From Dryocola sp051297175 (lineage in GTDB: Bacteria > Pseudomonadota > Gammaproteobacteria > Enterobacterales > Enterobacteriaceae), in NCBI RefSeq assembly GCF_051297175.1, contig NZ_JBINNY010000001.1, positions 124,001 to 188,000 of the forward strand: a DNA stretch of 64,000 bases, in the 5' to 3' direction. Below are positions 50,188-58,624 of this stretch, one piece after another. The stretch's first letter is position 1. Each line of letters begins with the position of its first letter. A model generated the notes under the pieces. The model did no database searches, was not told where the DNA came from, and saw nothing but the letters and a program-made list of their open reading frames with translations. The translations under genes and the position numbers were made by a program.

Positions 50188-51672
50188 TTATTTAACGGTC
50201 AGCGGCCAATGGACATAGCTTTGCCACAGGCTTTCTTGTTCAAGCTGTTCCGCACCAAGCGGATGGCAGGAAAGCCAGTTAGATGGCAGGACGAGGTGTA
50301 AAGCCTCTCCTTCGGCATCCAGTTTGATTGCCGGCAGGATATCGTCGCGGCGGCGGCTGGCGAAGATAATCGCTAAACGTAACAGGCGACAAAGACGCTC
50401 CGCGATGCGTGGAGGTACTGCATTCTGCTGGTGGAGCGACGAGAGGTCGACCGGGTTAGTTTGGTTGAGCAAAAGCGTTGCCAGCAACTTCTTCTGTGCG
50501 GGCGTGTAGCCCGGTAAATCCAGATTCCGCACCAGATAAGCTGCATGCAGCGGTGCCTGTTTGAAATCGACGCTTAGGCCAATCTCATGAAGCAGGGCCG
50601 CGCTTTGCAGCATTTCTTTGCTAAGCGTGTCGAGAGCCCATTCATCGGCAACCCGATCGGCAAAGGCACGGGCAAGCTGCTGGACGCGCTGCGCCTGTGC
50701 CGTATCAACCATAAAACGACGCTGGACGTTGCGGATAGTGCGGCTGCGAATTTCCTGATCGACAGTCAGATGGAGCATGCCGTAGACAAGCCCTTCGCGT
50801 AGCGCGCCGCCAGCAAGCGTCATGCATTCAATGTTAAGCTGCTCGAAAATAGCGATTAGGATTGCCAGACCGCTCGGAAAAACCAGCGCTCTTTCAAGCG
50901 TTAATCCCTCAATTTCTAACTCTTCCAGCCGCCCGCACTGGATGGCTCGCTGTTTGAGCTGTTGCAGCTTGGCAAGGGTAATGCGTTCGTCCATGCCCTG
51001 CGCCATCATGATTTCCTGCAGGGCCTGTACGGTGCCGGAAGCGCCAACACACACCTTCCAGCCATGATGTCTTAACTCATCGATCACCGGTTTAAGCACA
51101 ACGCTTGCCGCCGCTTCCGCTGCATCGAAGTTTTCTTTTGCAAGATTTCGATCGCTGAAGAAGCGTTCCAGCCAGGTCACACAACCCATTGAAAGGCTGA
51201 ACAACGCTGTGGTTTGGGCACCGGTGCCTGTCACCAGTTCTGTGCTAGCTCCGCCGATATCAACGACCAGACGCTGGTCAGCGCCGCCGGTGGTGTGGGC
51301 AACGCCTTGATAAATCAGGCGAGCTTCTTCTTCACCACGAATGACCTGCACCGGGCATCCGAGAATTTTTTCGGCCTGCTCAATGAATTTGTGGGCGTTG
51401 GTAGCGAGACGCAGCGTTGCGGTGGCCACAACACGAATTTGCGTTTGGGGGATATCTTGTAAGCGCTCTGCGAACAGGCGTAGACACTGCCAGCCGCGTT
51501 CCATCGCTTCCGGGGAAAGCTCATTGGCGCTGTTTAATCCAGCCGCAAGGCGGACTTTGCGTTTAATGCGGGCTAGGGTTTGTATCGTCCCAGCCACCTC
51601 ACGTACAACTAACATATGGAAACTGTTAGAACCTAAATCAATAGCTGCATACAGTGAGGTGGAGCTGAGCAT
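50188..51672 (-). CDS. gppA: Guanosine pentaphosphate phosphohydrolase
   Basis: Converts pppGpp to ppGpp in the stringent response; also has exopolyphosphatase activity. The 494 residues match E. coli GppA. The N-terminal actin-like domains show AAIDLGSNSFHMLV and LVVDIGGASTELV. The C-terminal helical part resembles an HD domain (SAALLHEIG). It follows rhlB on the same strand by six bases and is probably cotranscribed with it. Confidence 0.97.
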   Translation of the reverse strand: MLSSTSLYAAIDLGSNSFHMLVVREVAGTIQTLARIKRKVRLAAGLNSANELSPEAMERGWQCLRLFAERLQDIPQTQIRVVATATLRLATNAHKFIEQAEKILGCPVQVIRGEEEARLIYQGVAHTTGGADQRLVVDIGGASTELVTGTGAQTTALFSLSMGCVTWLERFFSDRNLAKENFDAAEAAASVVLKPVIDELRHHGWKVCVGASGTVQALQEIMMAQGMDERITLAKLQQLKQRAIQCGRLEELEIEGLTLERALVFPSGLAILIAIFEQLNIECMTLAGGALREGLVYGMLHLTVDQEIRSRTIRNVQRRFMVDTAQAQRVQQLARAFADRVADEWALDTLSKEMLQSAALLHEIGLSVDFKQAPLHAAYLVRNLDLPGYTPAQKKLLATLLLNQTNPVDLSSLHQQNAVPPRIAERLCRLLRLAIIFASRRRDDILPAIKLDAEGEALHLVLPSNWLSCHPLGAEQLEQESLWQSYVHWPLTVK

Positions 51673-51678
51673 AGATAA

Positions 51679-52953
51679 TTAACCTGTGCGACGACGATTA
51701 TTACCGCGGGAAGCATTACCGCCACGACGAGGACCGTTGCCGGTGCGCGGTCGTGTCAGACGTTTCGGCGGTGGAAGCTCGCTTAACAGTGCTTCTGGCT
51801 TGTATTTGCTCACCGGAATCGAGTGACCAATGTAGGTTTCGATAGCGGACAGGTTTAATGCGTAATCTTCGCAGGCGAGGCTGATTGAGTGCCCGCTTGC
51901 ACCCGCGCGGCCAGTACGGCCAATGCGGTGAACGTAGTCTTCGCAGTCATCCGGCAAATCGTAGTTAAATACGTGCGTAACCGCTGGGATATGCAGACCG
52001 CGAGCAGCAACGTCTGTGGCTACCAGGATGTCGAGGTCACCACGGGTGAACTCATCGAGAATACGCAGGCGTTTTTTCTGCGCCACATCACCGGTCAGCA
52101 AACCAACGCGATGACCATCAGCGGCCAGATGACCCCAGATATCTTCACAACGGTGTTTGGTGTTGGCAAAGATGATTGCGCGGTCTGGCCATTCTTCTTC
52201 AATCAGCGTCTGCAGCAGGCGCATTTTTTCGTCGTTTGAAGGGTAGAACAGCTCTTCTTTGATACGGTGGCCGGTTTTCTGTTCTGGCTCGACTTCCACG
52301 TATTCAGCGTTGTTCATCTGCTCGAAAGCCAGCTCACGAACGCGATAGGAAAGGGTTGCGGAGAACAGCATGTTCAGACGTTGGGTGACCGGCGGCATGC
52401 GACGGAACAGCCAGCGGATGTCTTTAATAAAGCCCAGATCGTACATGCGATCGGCTTCATCAAGCACTACGACCTGAATAGAACCTAAGTTGATATGGTT
52501 TTGCTTGGCGTAGTCGATTAAGCGACCGGTTGTGCCAATCAGAATATCGACGCCACTTTCCAGCACTTTAAGCTGTTTGTCGTAGCCGTCGCCGCCGTAT
52601 GCCAGACCGAGTTTCAGACCCGTGGCCTGCGCCAGCGGTTCTGCATCGGAGTGAATTTGGACTGCCAGTTCACGAGTCGGTGCCATAATCAAAGCACGCG
52701 GCTGGTTAACCTGACGGTTCTCCGGAATAGGGTGAGAGAGAAGATAATGGAACGTTGACGTTAAGAACGCCATCGTTTTGCCGGTACCGGTTTGCGCCTG
52801 ACCTGCAACATCACGATTCGCCAGCGTCAGCGGAAGTGCGAGTGCCTGAATAGGGGTGCAGTTATGGAACCCTTTTGTTTCAAGGGCTTCAATCACCTTA
52901 GGGTGCAGGGCGAAGTCGGAAAACTTCTGTTCGGTCAAATGTGTTTTGCTCAT
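51679..52953 (-). CDS. rhlB: DEAD-box RNA helicase RhlB of the degradosome
   Basis: ATP-dependent RNA helicase of 424 residues (421 in E. coli) that unwinds mRNA structure for RNase E and PNPase. Motif I is AQTGTGKT, motif II is DEAD (VVLDEADRMYDLGF), and motif VI is HRIGRTGRAG. The basic C-terminal tail (GNGPRRGGNASRGNNRRRTG) may bind RNA. It is divergent from trxA across 118 bases. Confidence 0.97.
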   Translation of the reverse strand: MSKTHLTEQKFSDFALHPKVIEALETKGFHNCTPIQALALPLTLANRDVAGQAQTGTGKTMAFLTSTFHYLLSHPIPENRQVNQPRALIMAPTRELAVQIHSDAEPLAQATGLKLGLAYGGDGYDKQLKVLESGVDILIGTTGRLIDYAKQNHINLGSIQVVVLDEADRMYDLGFIKDIRWLFRRMPPVTQRLNMLFSATLSYRVRELAFEQMNNAEYVEVEPEQKTGHRIKEELFYPSNDEKMRLLQTLIEEEWPDRAIIFANTKHRCEDIWGHLAADGHRVGLLTGDVAQKKRLRILDEFTRGDLDILVATDVAARGLHIPAVTHVFNYDLPDDCEDYVHRIGRTGRAGASGHSISLACEDYALNLSAIETYIGHSIPVSKYKPEALLSELPPPKRLTRPRTGNGPRRGGNASRGNNRRRTG

Positions 52954-53071
52954 AGTGTGGTAGAATATCAGCTAACTATTGCTTTACGAAAGCGTATCCG
53001 GTGAAATAAAGTCAACCTTAAGTTGGTTAATGCTACACCAACAAGGTAGACATAATCCTGTGGAGTAGAAC

Positions 53072-53401
53072 ATGAGCGATAAAATTATTCACCTGACTGA
53101 CGACAGTTTCGACACGGACGTACTTAAAGCTGACGGGTTGATCCTGGTTGATTTCTGGGCAGAGTGGTGTGGTCCGTGCAAAATGATCGCCCCGATTCTT
53201 GATGAAATCGCTGATGAATATCAGGGCAAATTGACCGTTGCTAAACTGAACATCGACCAGAACCCGGGCACTGCGCCGAAATACGGCATTCGCGGTATCC
53301 CAACTCTGCTGTTGTTTAAGAACGGTGAAGTGGCTGCCACCAAGGTTGGTGCGCTGTCCAAAGGCCAGTTAAAAGAGTTCCTCGACGCTAATCTGGCTTA
53401 A
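53072..53401 (+). CDS. trxA: Thioredoxin 1
   Basis: Cytoplasmic disulfide reductase of 109 residues that supplies electrons to ribonucleotide reductase, PAPS reductase and others. The active site is WCGPC with Cys33 and Cys36, and the cis-proline lies in RGIPTLLLF. The sequence is very close to E. coli TrxA. GTGGAG precedes the ATG. Confidence 0.98.
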   Translation: MSDKIIHLTDDSFDTDVLKADGLILVDFWAEWCGPCKMIAPILDEIADEYQGKLTVAKLNIDQNPGTAPKYGIRGIPTLLLFKNGEVAATKVGALSKGQLKEFLDANLA

Positions 53402-53760
53402 TGGAATCTCAGCCGGTGCGTGCCCGGTTCGCATTTTTTTGTGAGCCGCTGGACGCCCGGCGTCAGTCATGCTAAGTTACTTTTACTGCATTTAGAACTT
53501 GCCTTAAAGTCTGACTCTTTGAAATACCCTATGCTCCCATACGTTGCCATGAATAATTCTCTGTAGTGCAGTGCGCACGTGGTTGCAAAATCGATTTCGG
53601 GCGTATCACCCATTCCGTCGTGTCGTTTCAGTTCTGCGTTTTTCCGATGACCAGGCAGCGATAAGACATGTGGTGGTGGCCATTAAACAGGCATGGATTT
53701 CCTGCCATACCATTCACGAAACATGTTCGAGATTTACCCCGAGTTTAAGAACCCACCATT
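53402..53760 (+). promoter_or_regulatory. trxA-rho gap: rho promoter and autoregulatory leader
   Basis: This 359-base stretch lies between trxA and rho. It holds the 3' end of the trxA unit (a short hairpin followed by seven T near 53433-53441), the rho promoter, which I could not place exactly, and a leader with the rhoL-like peptide. In E. coli, Rho ends its own transcripts within this leader. Sequence after 53600 is close to the E. coli leader (TGTCGTTTCAGTTCTGC, TGACCAGGCAGCGA), which supports the same mechanism. Confidence 0.65.
53579..53650 (+). CDS. rhoL: rho operon leader peptide, shortened
   Basis: Short reading frame of 23 codons starting at GTG. Its centre, SISGVSPIPSCRFSSA, lines up residue for residue with E. 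coli RhoL (QISGSSLNPSCRFSSA) at the same distance from the start. After that, one base appears to be missing relative to E. coli, so the frame ends early at FFR-TGA instead of reaching 33 residues. The leader peptide probably affects Rho autoregulation through translation of the leader. The start codon and translation are inferred from alignment only. Confidence 0.6.
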   Translation: MVAKSISGVSPIPSCRFSSAFFR

Positions 53761-55020
53761 ATGAATCTTACCGAATTAAAGAATACGCCGGTTTCTGAGC
53801 TGATTACTCTCGGCGAAAATATGGGGCTGGAAAACCAAGCCCGCATGCGCAAACAGGACATTATCTTCTCCATCCTGAAGCAACATGCTAAGAGTGGCGA
53901 AGACATCTTCGGTGACGGTGTACTGGAGATACTGCAGGATGGATTTGGTTTCCTCCGCTCCGCAGACAGCTCCTACCTCGCCGGTCCTGATGACATCTAC
54001 GTTTCTCCCAGCCAAATCCGCCGTTTCAACCTCCGCACAGGGGATACCATCTCCGGTAAGATTCGTCCGCCGAAAGAAGGCGAGCGTTACTTTGCCCTGC
54101 TGAAAGTAAACGAAGTTAACTACGACAAACCGGAAAATGCTCGTAGCAAAATCCTGTTTGAAAACTTAACCCCGCTGCATGCCAACTCTCGTTTGCGCAT
54201 GGAACGTGGTAACGGTTCTACCGAAGACTTAACCGCTCGCGTACTGGATTTGGCTTCGCCAATCGGTCGCGGCCAGCGTGGCCTGATTGTGGCACCGCCA
54301 AAAGCCGGTAAAACCATGCTGCTGCAGAATATCGCGCAGAGCATTGCTTACAACCATCCAGACTGCGTGCTGATGGTGCTGCTGATTGACGAACGTCCAG
54401 AAGAAGTGACCGAGATGCAGCGTCTGGTTAAAGGTGAAGTAGTAGCTTCTACCTTTGATGAGCCAGCATCCCGCCACGTTCAGGTTGCCGAAATGGTGAT
54501 CGAGAAGGCGAAGCGTCTGGTTGAGCACAAGAAAGACGTTATCATCCTGCTCGACTCCATCACTCGTCTGGCTCGTGCCTACAACACCGTTGTACCGGCA
54601 TCCGGCAAAGTGTTGACCGGTGGTGTGGACGCTAACGCCCTGCACCGTCCAAAACGCTTCTTCGGTGCGGCTCGTAACGTGGAAGAGGGCGGCAGCCTGA
54701 CTATCATCGCGACCGCGCTGGTCGATACCGGTTCTAAAATGGATGAAGTTATCTACGAAGAATTTAAAGGTACCGGCAACATGGAACTGCATCTGGCGCG
54801 TAAAATCGCTGAGAAGCGCGTGTTCCCTGCTATCGACTACAATCGTTCTGGTACTCGTAAAGAAGAACTTCTTACCACCCAGGAAGAACTGCAGAAAATG
54901 TGGATCCTGCGCAAGATTATCCACCCGATGGGTGAAATCGACGCGATGGAGTTCCTCATTAATAAGTTGGCGATGACCAAAACCAACGACGAATTCTTCG
55001 ATATGATGAAGCGCTCGTAA
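53761..55020 (+). CDS. rho: Transcription termination factor Rho
   Basis: Hexameric RNA-DNA helicase/ATPase of 419 residues that ends transcription at many genes. The N-terminal RNA-binding domain contains DGFGFLRS (cold-shock-like fold). Walker A is VAPPKAGKT (Lys184) and Walker B is VIILLDSITRLARAYN. The sequence is nearly identical to E. coli Rho. Confidence 0.99.
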   Translation: MNLTELKNTPVSELITLGENMGLENQARMRKQDIIFSILKQHAKSGEDIFGDGVLEILQDGFGFLRSADSSYLAGPDDIYVSPSQIRRFNLRTGDTISGKIRPPKEGERYFALLKVNEVNYDKPENARSKILFENLTPLHANSRLRMERGNGSTEDLTARVLDLASPIGRGQRGLIVAPPKAGKTMLLQNIAQSIAYNHPDCVLMVLLIDERPEEVTEMQRLVKGEVVASTFDEPASRHVQVAEMVIEKAKRLVEHKKDVIILLDSITRLARAYNTVVPASGKVLTGGVDANALHRPKRFFGAARNVEEGGSLTIIATALVDTGSKMDEVIYEEFKGTGNMELHLARKIAEKRVFPAIDYNRSGTRKEELLTTQEELQKMWILRKIIHPMGEIDAMEFLINKLAMTKTNDEFFDMMKRS

Positions 55021-55035
55021 GCAATAAAAACTCGG

Positions 55036-55066
55036 GGAACGCCACGCTTAGTCGTGGCGTTTTTCT
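55036..55066 (+). terminator. Terminator after rho
   Basis: AACGCCACG and CGTGGCGTT form a 9-bp stem around CTTAGT (55038-55061), followed by TTTTC. The 204 bases from there to wecA must hold the promoter of the ECA operon; I could not place it. Confidence 0.9.
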
Positions 55067-55269
55067 TTAGTGGTATATACGATATAGAAACGATTATCGC
55101 GGCGACGTTCTTCTCATGGCAAAGGACGCTATGTAGTCCTATTATTCCAAAATTCGTTTTGCGATACATTCGATTAAATAACCATCAGATTGTTCATGGA
55201 CGAATCACGTACAACCACTGGGCAGGTTAATATATTTCCTGAACCTTTATTTTGCAGAGAGCTTGCACT

Positions 55270-56358
55270 GTGAATTTAATCACCGCTGGTACCGATCTGG
55301 TCTGTATTTTTTTATTTACTACCATTTTTCTCTTTTTTGCGCGCAAGGTAGCTAAAAAATTCGGCCTGGTTGATAAACCCAACTTCCGCAAACGTCATCA
55401 GGGGCTGATTCCTCTGGTCGGCGGTATTTCCGTCTACGCAGGGATTTGCTTTACATTCCTGATCGCCAATTACTATATCCCCCATGCCTGGCTTTATCTG
55501 ATTTGTGCCGGGGTGCTGGTTTTTGTTGGCGCGCTCGATGACCGTTACGATATCAGCGTGAAGATAAGAGCTTCCGTGCAGGCGATTATCGGCATCGTGA
55601 TGATGGTTGTCGGGAAACTCTATCTCAGCAGCCTTGGCTACATTTTCGGCTCATGGGAAATGGTGCTTGGCCCGTTTGGCTACTTTCTCACGCTGTTTGC
55701 CGTCTGGGCGGCGATAAATGCTTTCAACATGGTTGATGGTATCGATGGGCTACTCGGCGGGCTTTCATGTGTATCCTTCGCTGCGATGGGGCTCATTCTA
55801 TACTTTGATGGTCAGGTAAGCCTGGCGATGTGGTGCTTTGCAATGATTGCCGCCATTCTGCCCTATATCCTGCTTAACCTCGGGGTGCTGGGCCGTCGCT
55901 ACAAAGTCTTTATGGGCGATGCGGGCAGTACGCTGATTGGGTTTACCGTTATCTGGATTCTGCTTGAAACCACGCAGGGGAAAACCCATCCGATTAGCCC
56001 TGTAACGGCGCTGTGGATCATCGCTATTCCGCTGATGGACATGATTGCGATTATGTACCGCCGTTTGCGCAAAGGGATGAGCCCATTCTCCCCTGACCGC
56101 CAGCATATCCATCACTTAATCATGCGAGCCGGGTTCACTTCCCGCCAGGCTTTCGTGCTCATCACTCTCGCCGCTGCGTTATTAGCGGGCGTTGGCGTGG
56201 CGTCAGAATATATTCATTCCATCCCGGAATGGGTGATGTTGGCATTATTCTTGCTAGCATTTGTACTCTATGATTACTGCATCAAGCGCGCCTGGAAAGT
56301 GGCCCGCTTTATAAGGCGTTTTAAGCGCCGTCAGCGTAGAAACAGCGGTATTTCTTAA
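55270..56358 (+). CDS. wecA: Undecaprenyl-phosphate GlcNAc-1-phosphate transferase
   Basis: Polytopic inner-membrane enzyme of 362 residues that loads GlcNAc-1-phosphate onto undecaprenyl phosphate, starting ECA lipid-linked synthesis and, in many strains, O antigen. Cytosolic motifs of the family are present: ALDDRYDIS, NMVDGIDGL and the histidine motif RQHIHH. The start is GTG (MNLITAGTD), as in E. coli; a TTG or ATG-like extension to 55252 has no similarity. First gene of the operon. The tail after NSGIS is shorter than in E. coli. Confidence 0.96.
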   Translation: MNLITAGTDLVCIFLFTTIFLFFARKVAKKFGLVDKPNFRKRHQGLIPLVGGISVYAGICFTFLIANYYIPHAWLYLICAGVLVFVGALDDRYDISVKIRASVQAIIGIVMMVVGKLYLSSLGYIFGSWEMVLGPFGYFLTLFAVWAAINAFNMVDGIDGLLGGLSCVSFAAMGLILYFDGQVSLAMWCFAMIAAILPYILLNLGVLGRRYKVFMGDAGSTLIGFTVIWILLETTQGKTHPISPVTALWIIAIPLMDMIAIMYRRLRKGMSPFSPDRQHIHHLIMRAGFTSRQAFVLITLAAALLAGVGVASEYIHSIPEWVMLALFLLAFVLYDYCIKRAWKVARFIRRFKRRQRRNSGIS

Positions 56359-56381
56359 TCCTGAAGGTAATTGGGGAAGTG

Positions 56382-57431
56382 ATGAGACAAAACGTGCCAG
56401 GAAGTAACCCGGGAATGGTGGACAACGAGTTGGACATTCGTGGTTTGTTCCGGACACTGTGGAAAGGGAAGTTTTGGATTCTGGGTATGGCGGTCGCGTT
56501 CGCCGTTATTGCCCTTGTCTATACTTTTTTTGCCAAGCAAGAGTGGAGCGCTAATGCCATCACCGATCGCCCCACGGTCAATATGCTGGGCGGCTACTAC
56601 TCCCAGCAGCAATTCCTGCGTAATCTCGATGTTAAAGCCAATATGGCTCCGGTCGATCAGCCGTCCGTGATGGATGAGGCTTACAAAGAATTCATCATGC
56701 AGCTCTCGGCCTACGACACCCGCCGCGATTTTTGGCTGCAAACCGACTATTACAAGCAGCGCCAGGTCGGCAACAGCAAAGCAGATGCCGCTTTGCTGGA
56801 TGAGATGGTAAACAACATTCAGTTCACCGCAGGCGACGTCAGCCGCAATCTCAATGACAGCGTAAAGCTGATTGCCGAGACGGCGGCGGATGCAAATAAC
56901 CTGCTGCGCCAGTATGTAGCCTTTGCTAGCCAGCGCGCAGCCAGTCATTTGAATGAAGAGCTAACCGGTGCCTGGGCTGCGCGAACTATCCAAATGAAGG
57001 CTCAGGTTAAGCGCCAGGAAGCGGTCGCTAAATCCATCTACGACCGTAAAGTGAAAAGCGTTGAACAGGCGCTGAAAATTGCCCAACAGCAGAATATCTC
57101 ACGCAGCGAAACGGAAGTGCCTGCGGATGAAGTCCCTGATTCTGAAATGTTCATGCTTGGCCGCCCAATGCTGCAGGCAAGGCTCGAAAGCCTGCAGGCC
57201 GCAGGGCCGGACTATGACATCGACTACGATCAAAACCGCGCCATGCTTTCCACGCTAAACGTTGGCCCTACGCTCGATCCTCGTTTTCAGACCTACCGTT
57301 ATTTACGTACCCCGGAAGAACCCGTTAAGCGCGATAGCCCTCGCCGTGCGTTCTTGCTCGTGATGTGGGGTGCGGTTGGGGCCCTGATAGGCGCTGGCGT
57401 GGCGTTAGCCCGTCGCCCTAAAGCGTTATAA
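56382..57431 (+). CDS. wzzE: ECA polysaccharide chain length modulator
   Basis: Inner-membrane co-polymerase of 349 residues that sets ECA chain length with WzyE. One transmembrane helix lies near the N-terminus (KFWILGMAVAFAVIALVYTF) and one near the C-terminus (AFLLVMWGAVGALIGAGVALA), with a large helical periplasmic domain between. A GTG one codon upstream is an equal alternative start. The first ~15 residues differ from E. coli. Confidence 0.94.
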   Translation: MRQNVPGSNPGMVDNELDIRGLFRTLWKGKFWILGMAVAFAVIALVYTFFAKQEWSANAITDRPTVNMLGGYYSQQQFLRNLDVKANMAPVDQPSVMDEAYKEFIMQLSAYDTRRDFWLQTDYYKQRQVGNSKADAALLDEMVNNIQFTAGDVSRNLNDSVKLIAETAADANNLLRQYVAFASQRAASHLNEELTGAWAARTIQMKAQVKRQEAVAKSIYDRKVKSVEQALKIAQQQNISRSETEVPADEVPDSEMFMLGRPMLQARLESLQAAGPDYDIDYDQNRAMLSTLNVGPTLDPRFQTYRYLRTPEEPVKRDSPRRAFLLVMWGAVGALIGAGVALARRPKAL

Positions 57432-57442
57432 CGCCCTTACCC

Positions 57443-57475
57443 GACGAGGGCTCGATGGACGGCCCTCGTCTTATT
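57443..57475 (+). terminator. Intra-operon hairpin between wzzE and wecB
   Basis: GACGAGGGC and GCCCTCGTC form a perfect 9-bp stem around a ten-base loop, followed by TTATTT. It resembles a weak terminator or an mRNA 3'-end stabiliser and would lower expression of wecB and later genes relative to wecA-wzzE. Confidence 0.55.
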
Positions 57476-57493
57476 TAACAAAAGAGAATCGCT

Positions 57494-58624
57494 GTGAAAG
57501 TGTTAACAGTTTTTGGCACGCGCCCGGAAGCTATCAAAATGGCACCGCTGGTACATGCGTTGGCAAAAGACGCGTTTTTTGACGCGAAGGTATGCGTGAC
57601 GGCTCAGCATCGCGAGATGCTGGACCAGGTATTACATTTATTTTCTATCGAGCCGGATTACGATCTCAATATCATGAGCCCGGGACAGGGCCTGACGGAG
57701 ATCACCTGCCGCATCCTTGAAGGCCTTAAGCCGATTCTCGAGTCGTTCAAGCCCGACGTGGTATTGGTTCATGGCGATACCACCACCACGGTGGCGACAA
57801 GCCTCGCGGCCTTCTATCAGCGGATCCCTGTGGGCCACGTTGAGGCAGGTTTACGCACCGGCGATCTCTTTTCTCCATGGCCGGAAGAAGCAAACCGCAC
57901 GCTAACCGGCCATCTCGCCACTTATCATTTTGCGCCGACTGAGAACTCCCGGCAGAACCTGCTTCGCGAAAATATCAACGATAATAAAATATTCGTAACG
58001 GGCAATACGGTTATCGACGCGCTGATTTCCGTGCGTGACCGCGTTCTGGCTGATGAAGAGCTGCGTAATAGCCTCGCGCAGTGCCATCCGTTCCTGGACA
58101 GCACGAAAAAACTGATTCTTGTCACCGGCCACCGTCGCGAAAGCTTTGGCGATGGCTTTGAGCGTATCTGCCATGCGCTGGCAGAAATAGCTAAAGAAAA
58201 TAGCGACGTACAGATTGTTTACCCTGTGCATCTCAACCCTAACGTCAGCGAGCCAGTGAACCGCATTCTGGGTCACGTGGACAACGTGGTGCTTGTCGAA
58301 CCGCAGGAATACCTGCCGTTTGTCTACCTCATGAACCATGCGTATCTGATATTGACCGACTCGGGCGGCATTCAGGAAGAAGCGCCGTCGCTGGGTAAAC
58401 CCGTGCTGGTGATGCGCGATACCACCGAACGCCCGGAAGCCGTAAAAGCGGGCACCGTCCGACTGGTGGGTACCGATCCACATACTATCGTTCGCGAAGT
58501 GACGCGACTTCTGCGCGATGAAACTGAATATCAAACCATGAGCCGCGCGCACAACCCATACGGGGACGGCAGCGCTTGTGAACGTATTTTGGCGGCACTG
58601 AAGAAAAATCAGGTGAAACTATGA
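57494..58624 (+). CDS. wecB: UDP-N-acetylglucosamine 2-epimerase (non-hydrolysing)
   Basis: Cytoplasmic enzyme of 376 residues that interconverts UDP-GlcNAc and UDP-ManNAc, supplying ManNAcA for ECA. Catalytic acids are Asp95 (VHGDTTTT) and Glu117 (GHVEAGLRT); VTGHRRESFG and TDSGGIQEEAPSLGKP are family motifs. The start codon is GTG, after AAGAGAAT. It overlaps wecC by four bases (ATGA). Confidence 0.97.
   Translation: MKVLTVFGTRPEAIKMAPLVHALAKDAFFDAKVCVTAQHREMLDQVLHLFSIEPDYDLNIMSPGQGLTEITCRILEGLKPILESFKPDVVLVHGDTTTTVATSLAAFYQRIPVGHVEAGLRTGDLFSPWPEEANRTLTGHLATYHFAPTENSRQNLLRENINDNKIFVTGNTVIDALISVRDRVLADEELRNSLAQCHPFLDSTKKLILVTGHRRESFGDGFERICHALAEIAKENSDVQIVYPVHLNPNVSEPVNRILGHVDNVVLVEPQEYLPFVYLMNHAYLILTDSGGIQEEAPSLGKPVLVMRDTTERPEAVKAGTVRLVGTDPHTIVREVTRLLRDETEYQTMSRAHNPYGDGSACERILAALKKNQVKL

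Noticed and set aside
53571..53798. 75-codon frame (MRTWLQNRF) in the rho leader
   Set aside because: It overlaps the start of rho out of frame and has no similarity; the adjacent frame starting at 53579 matches E. coli RhoL in register.
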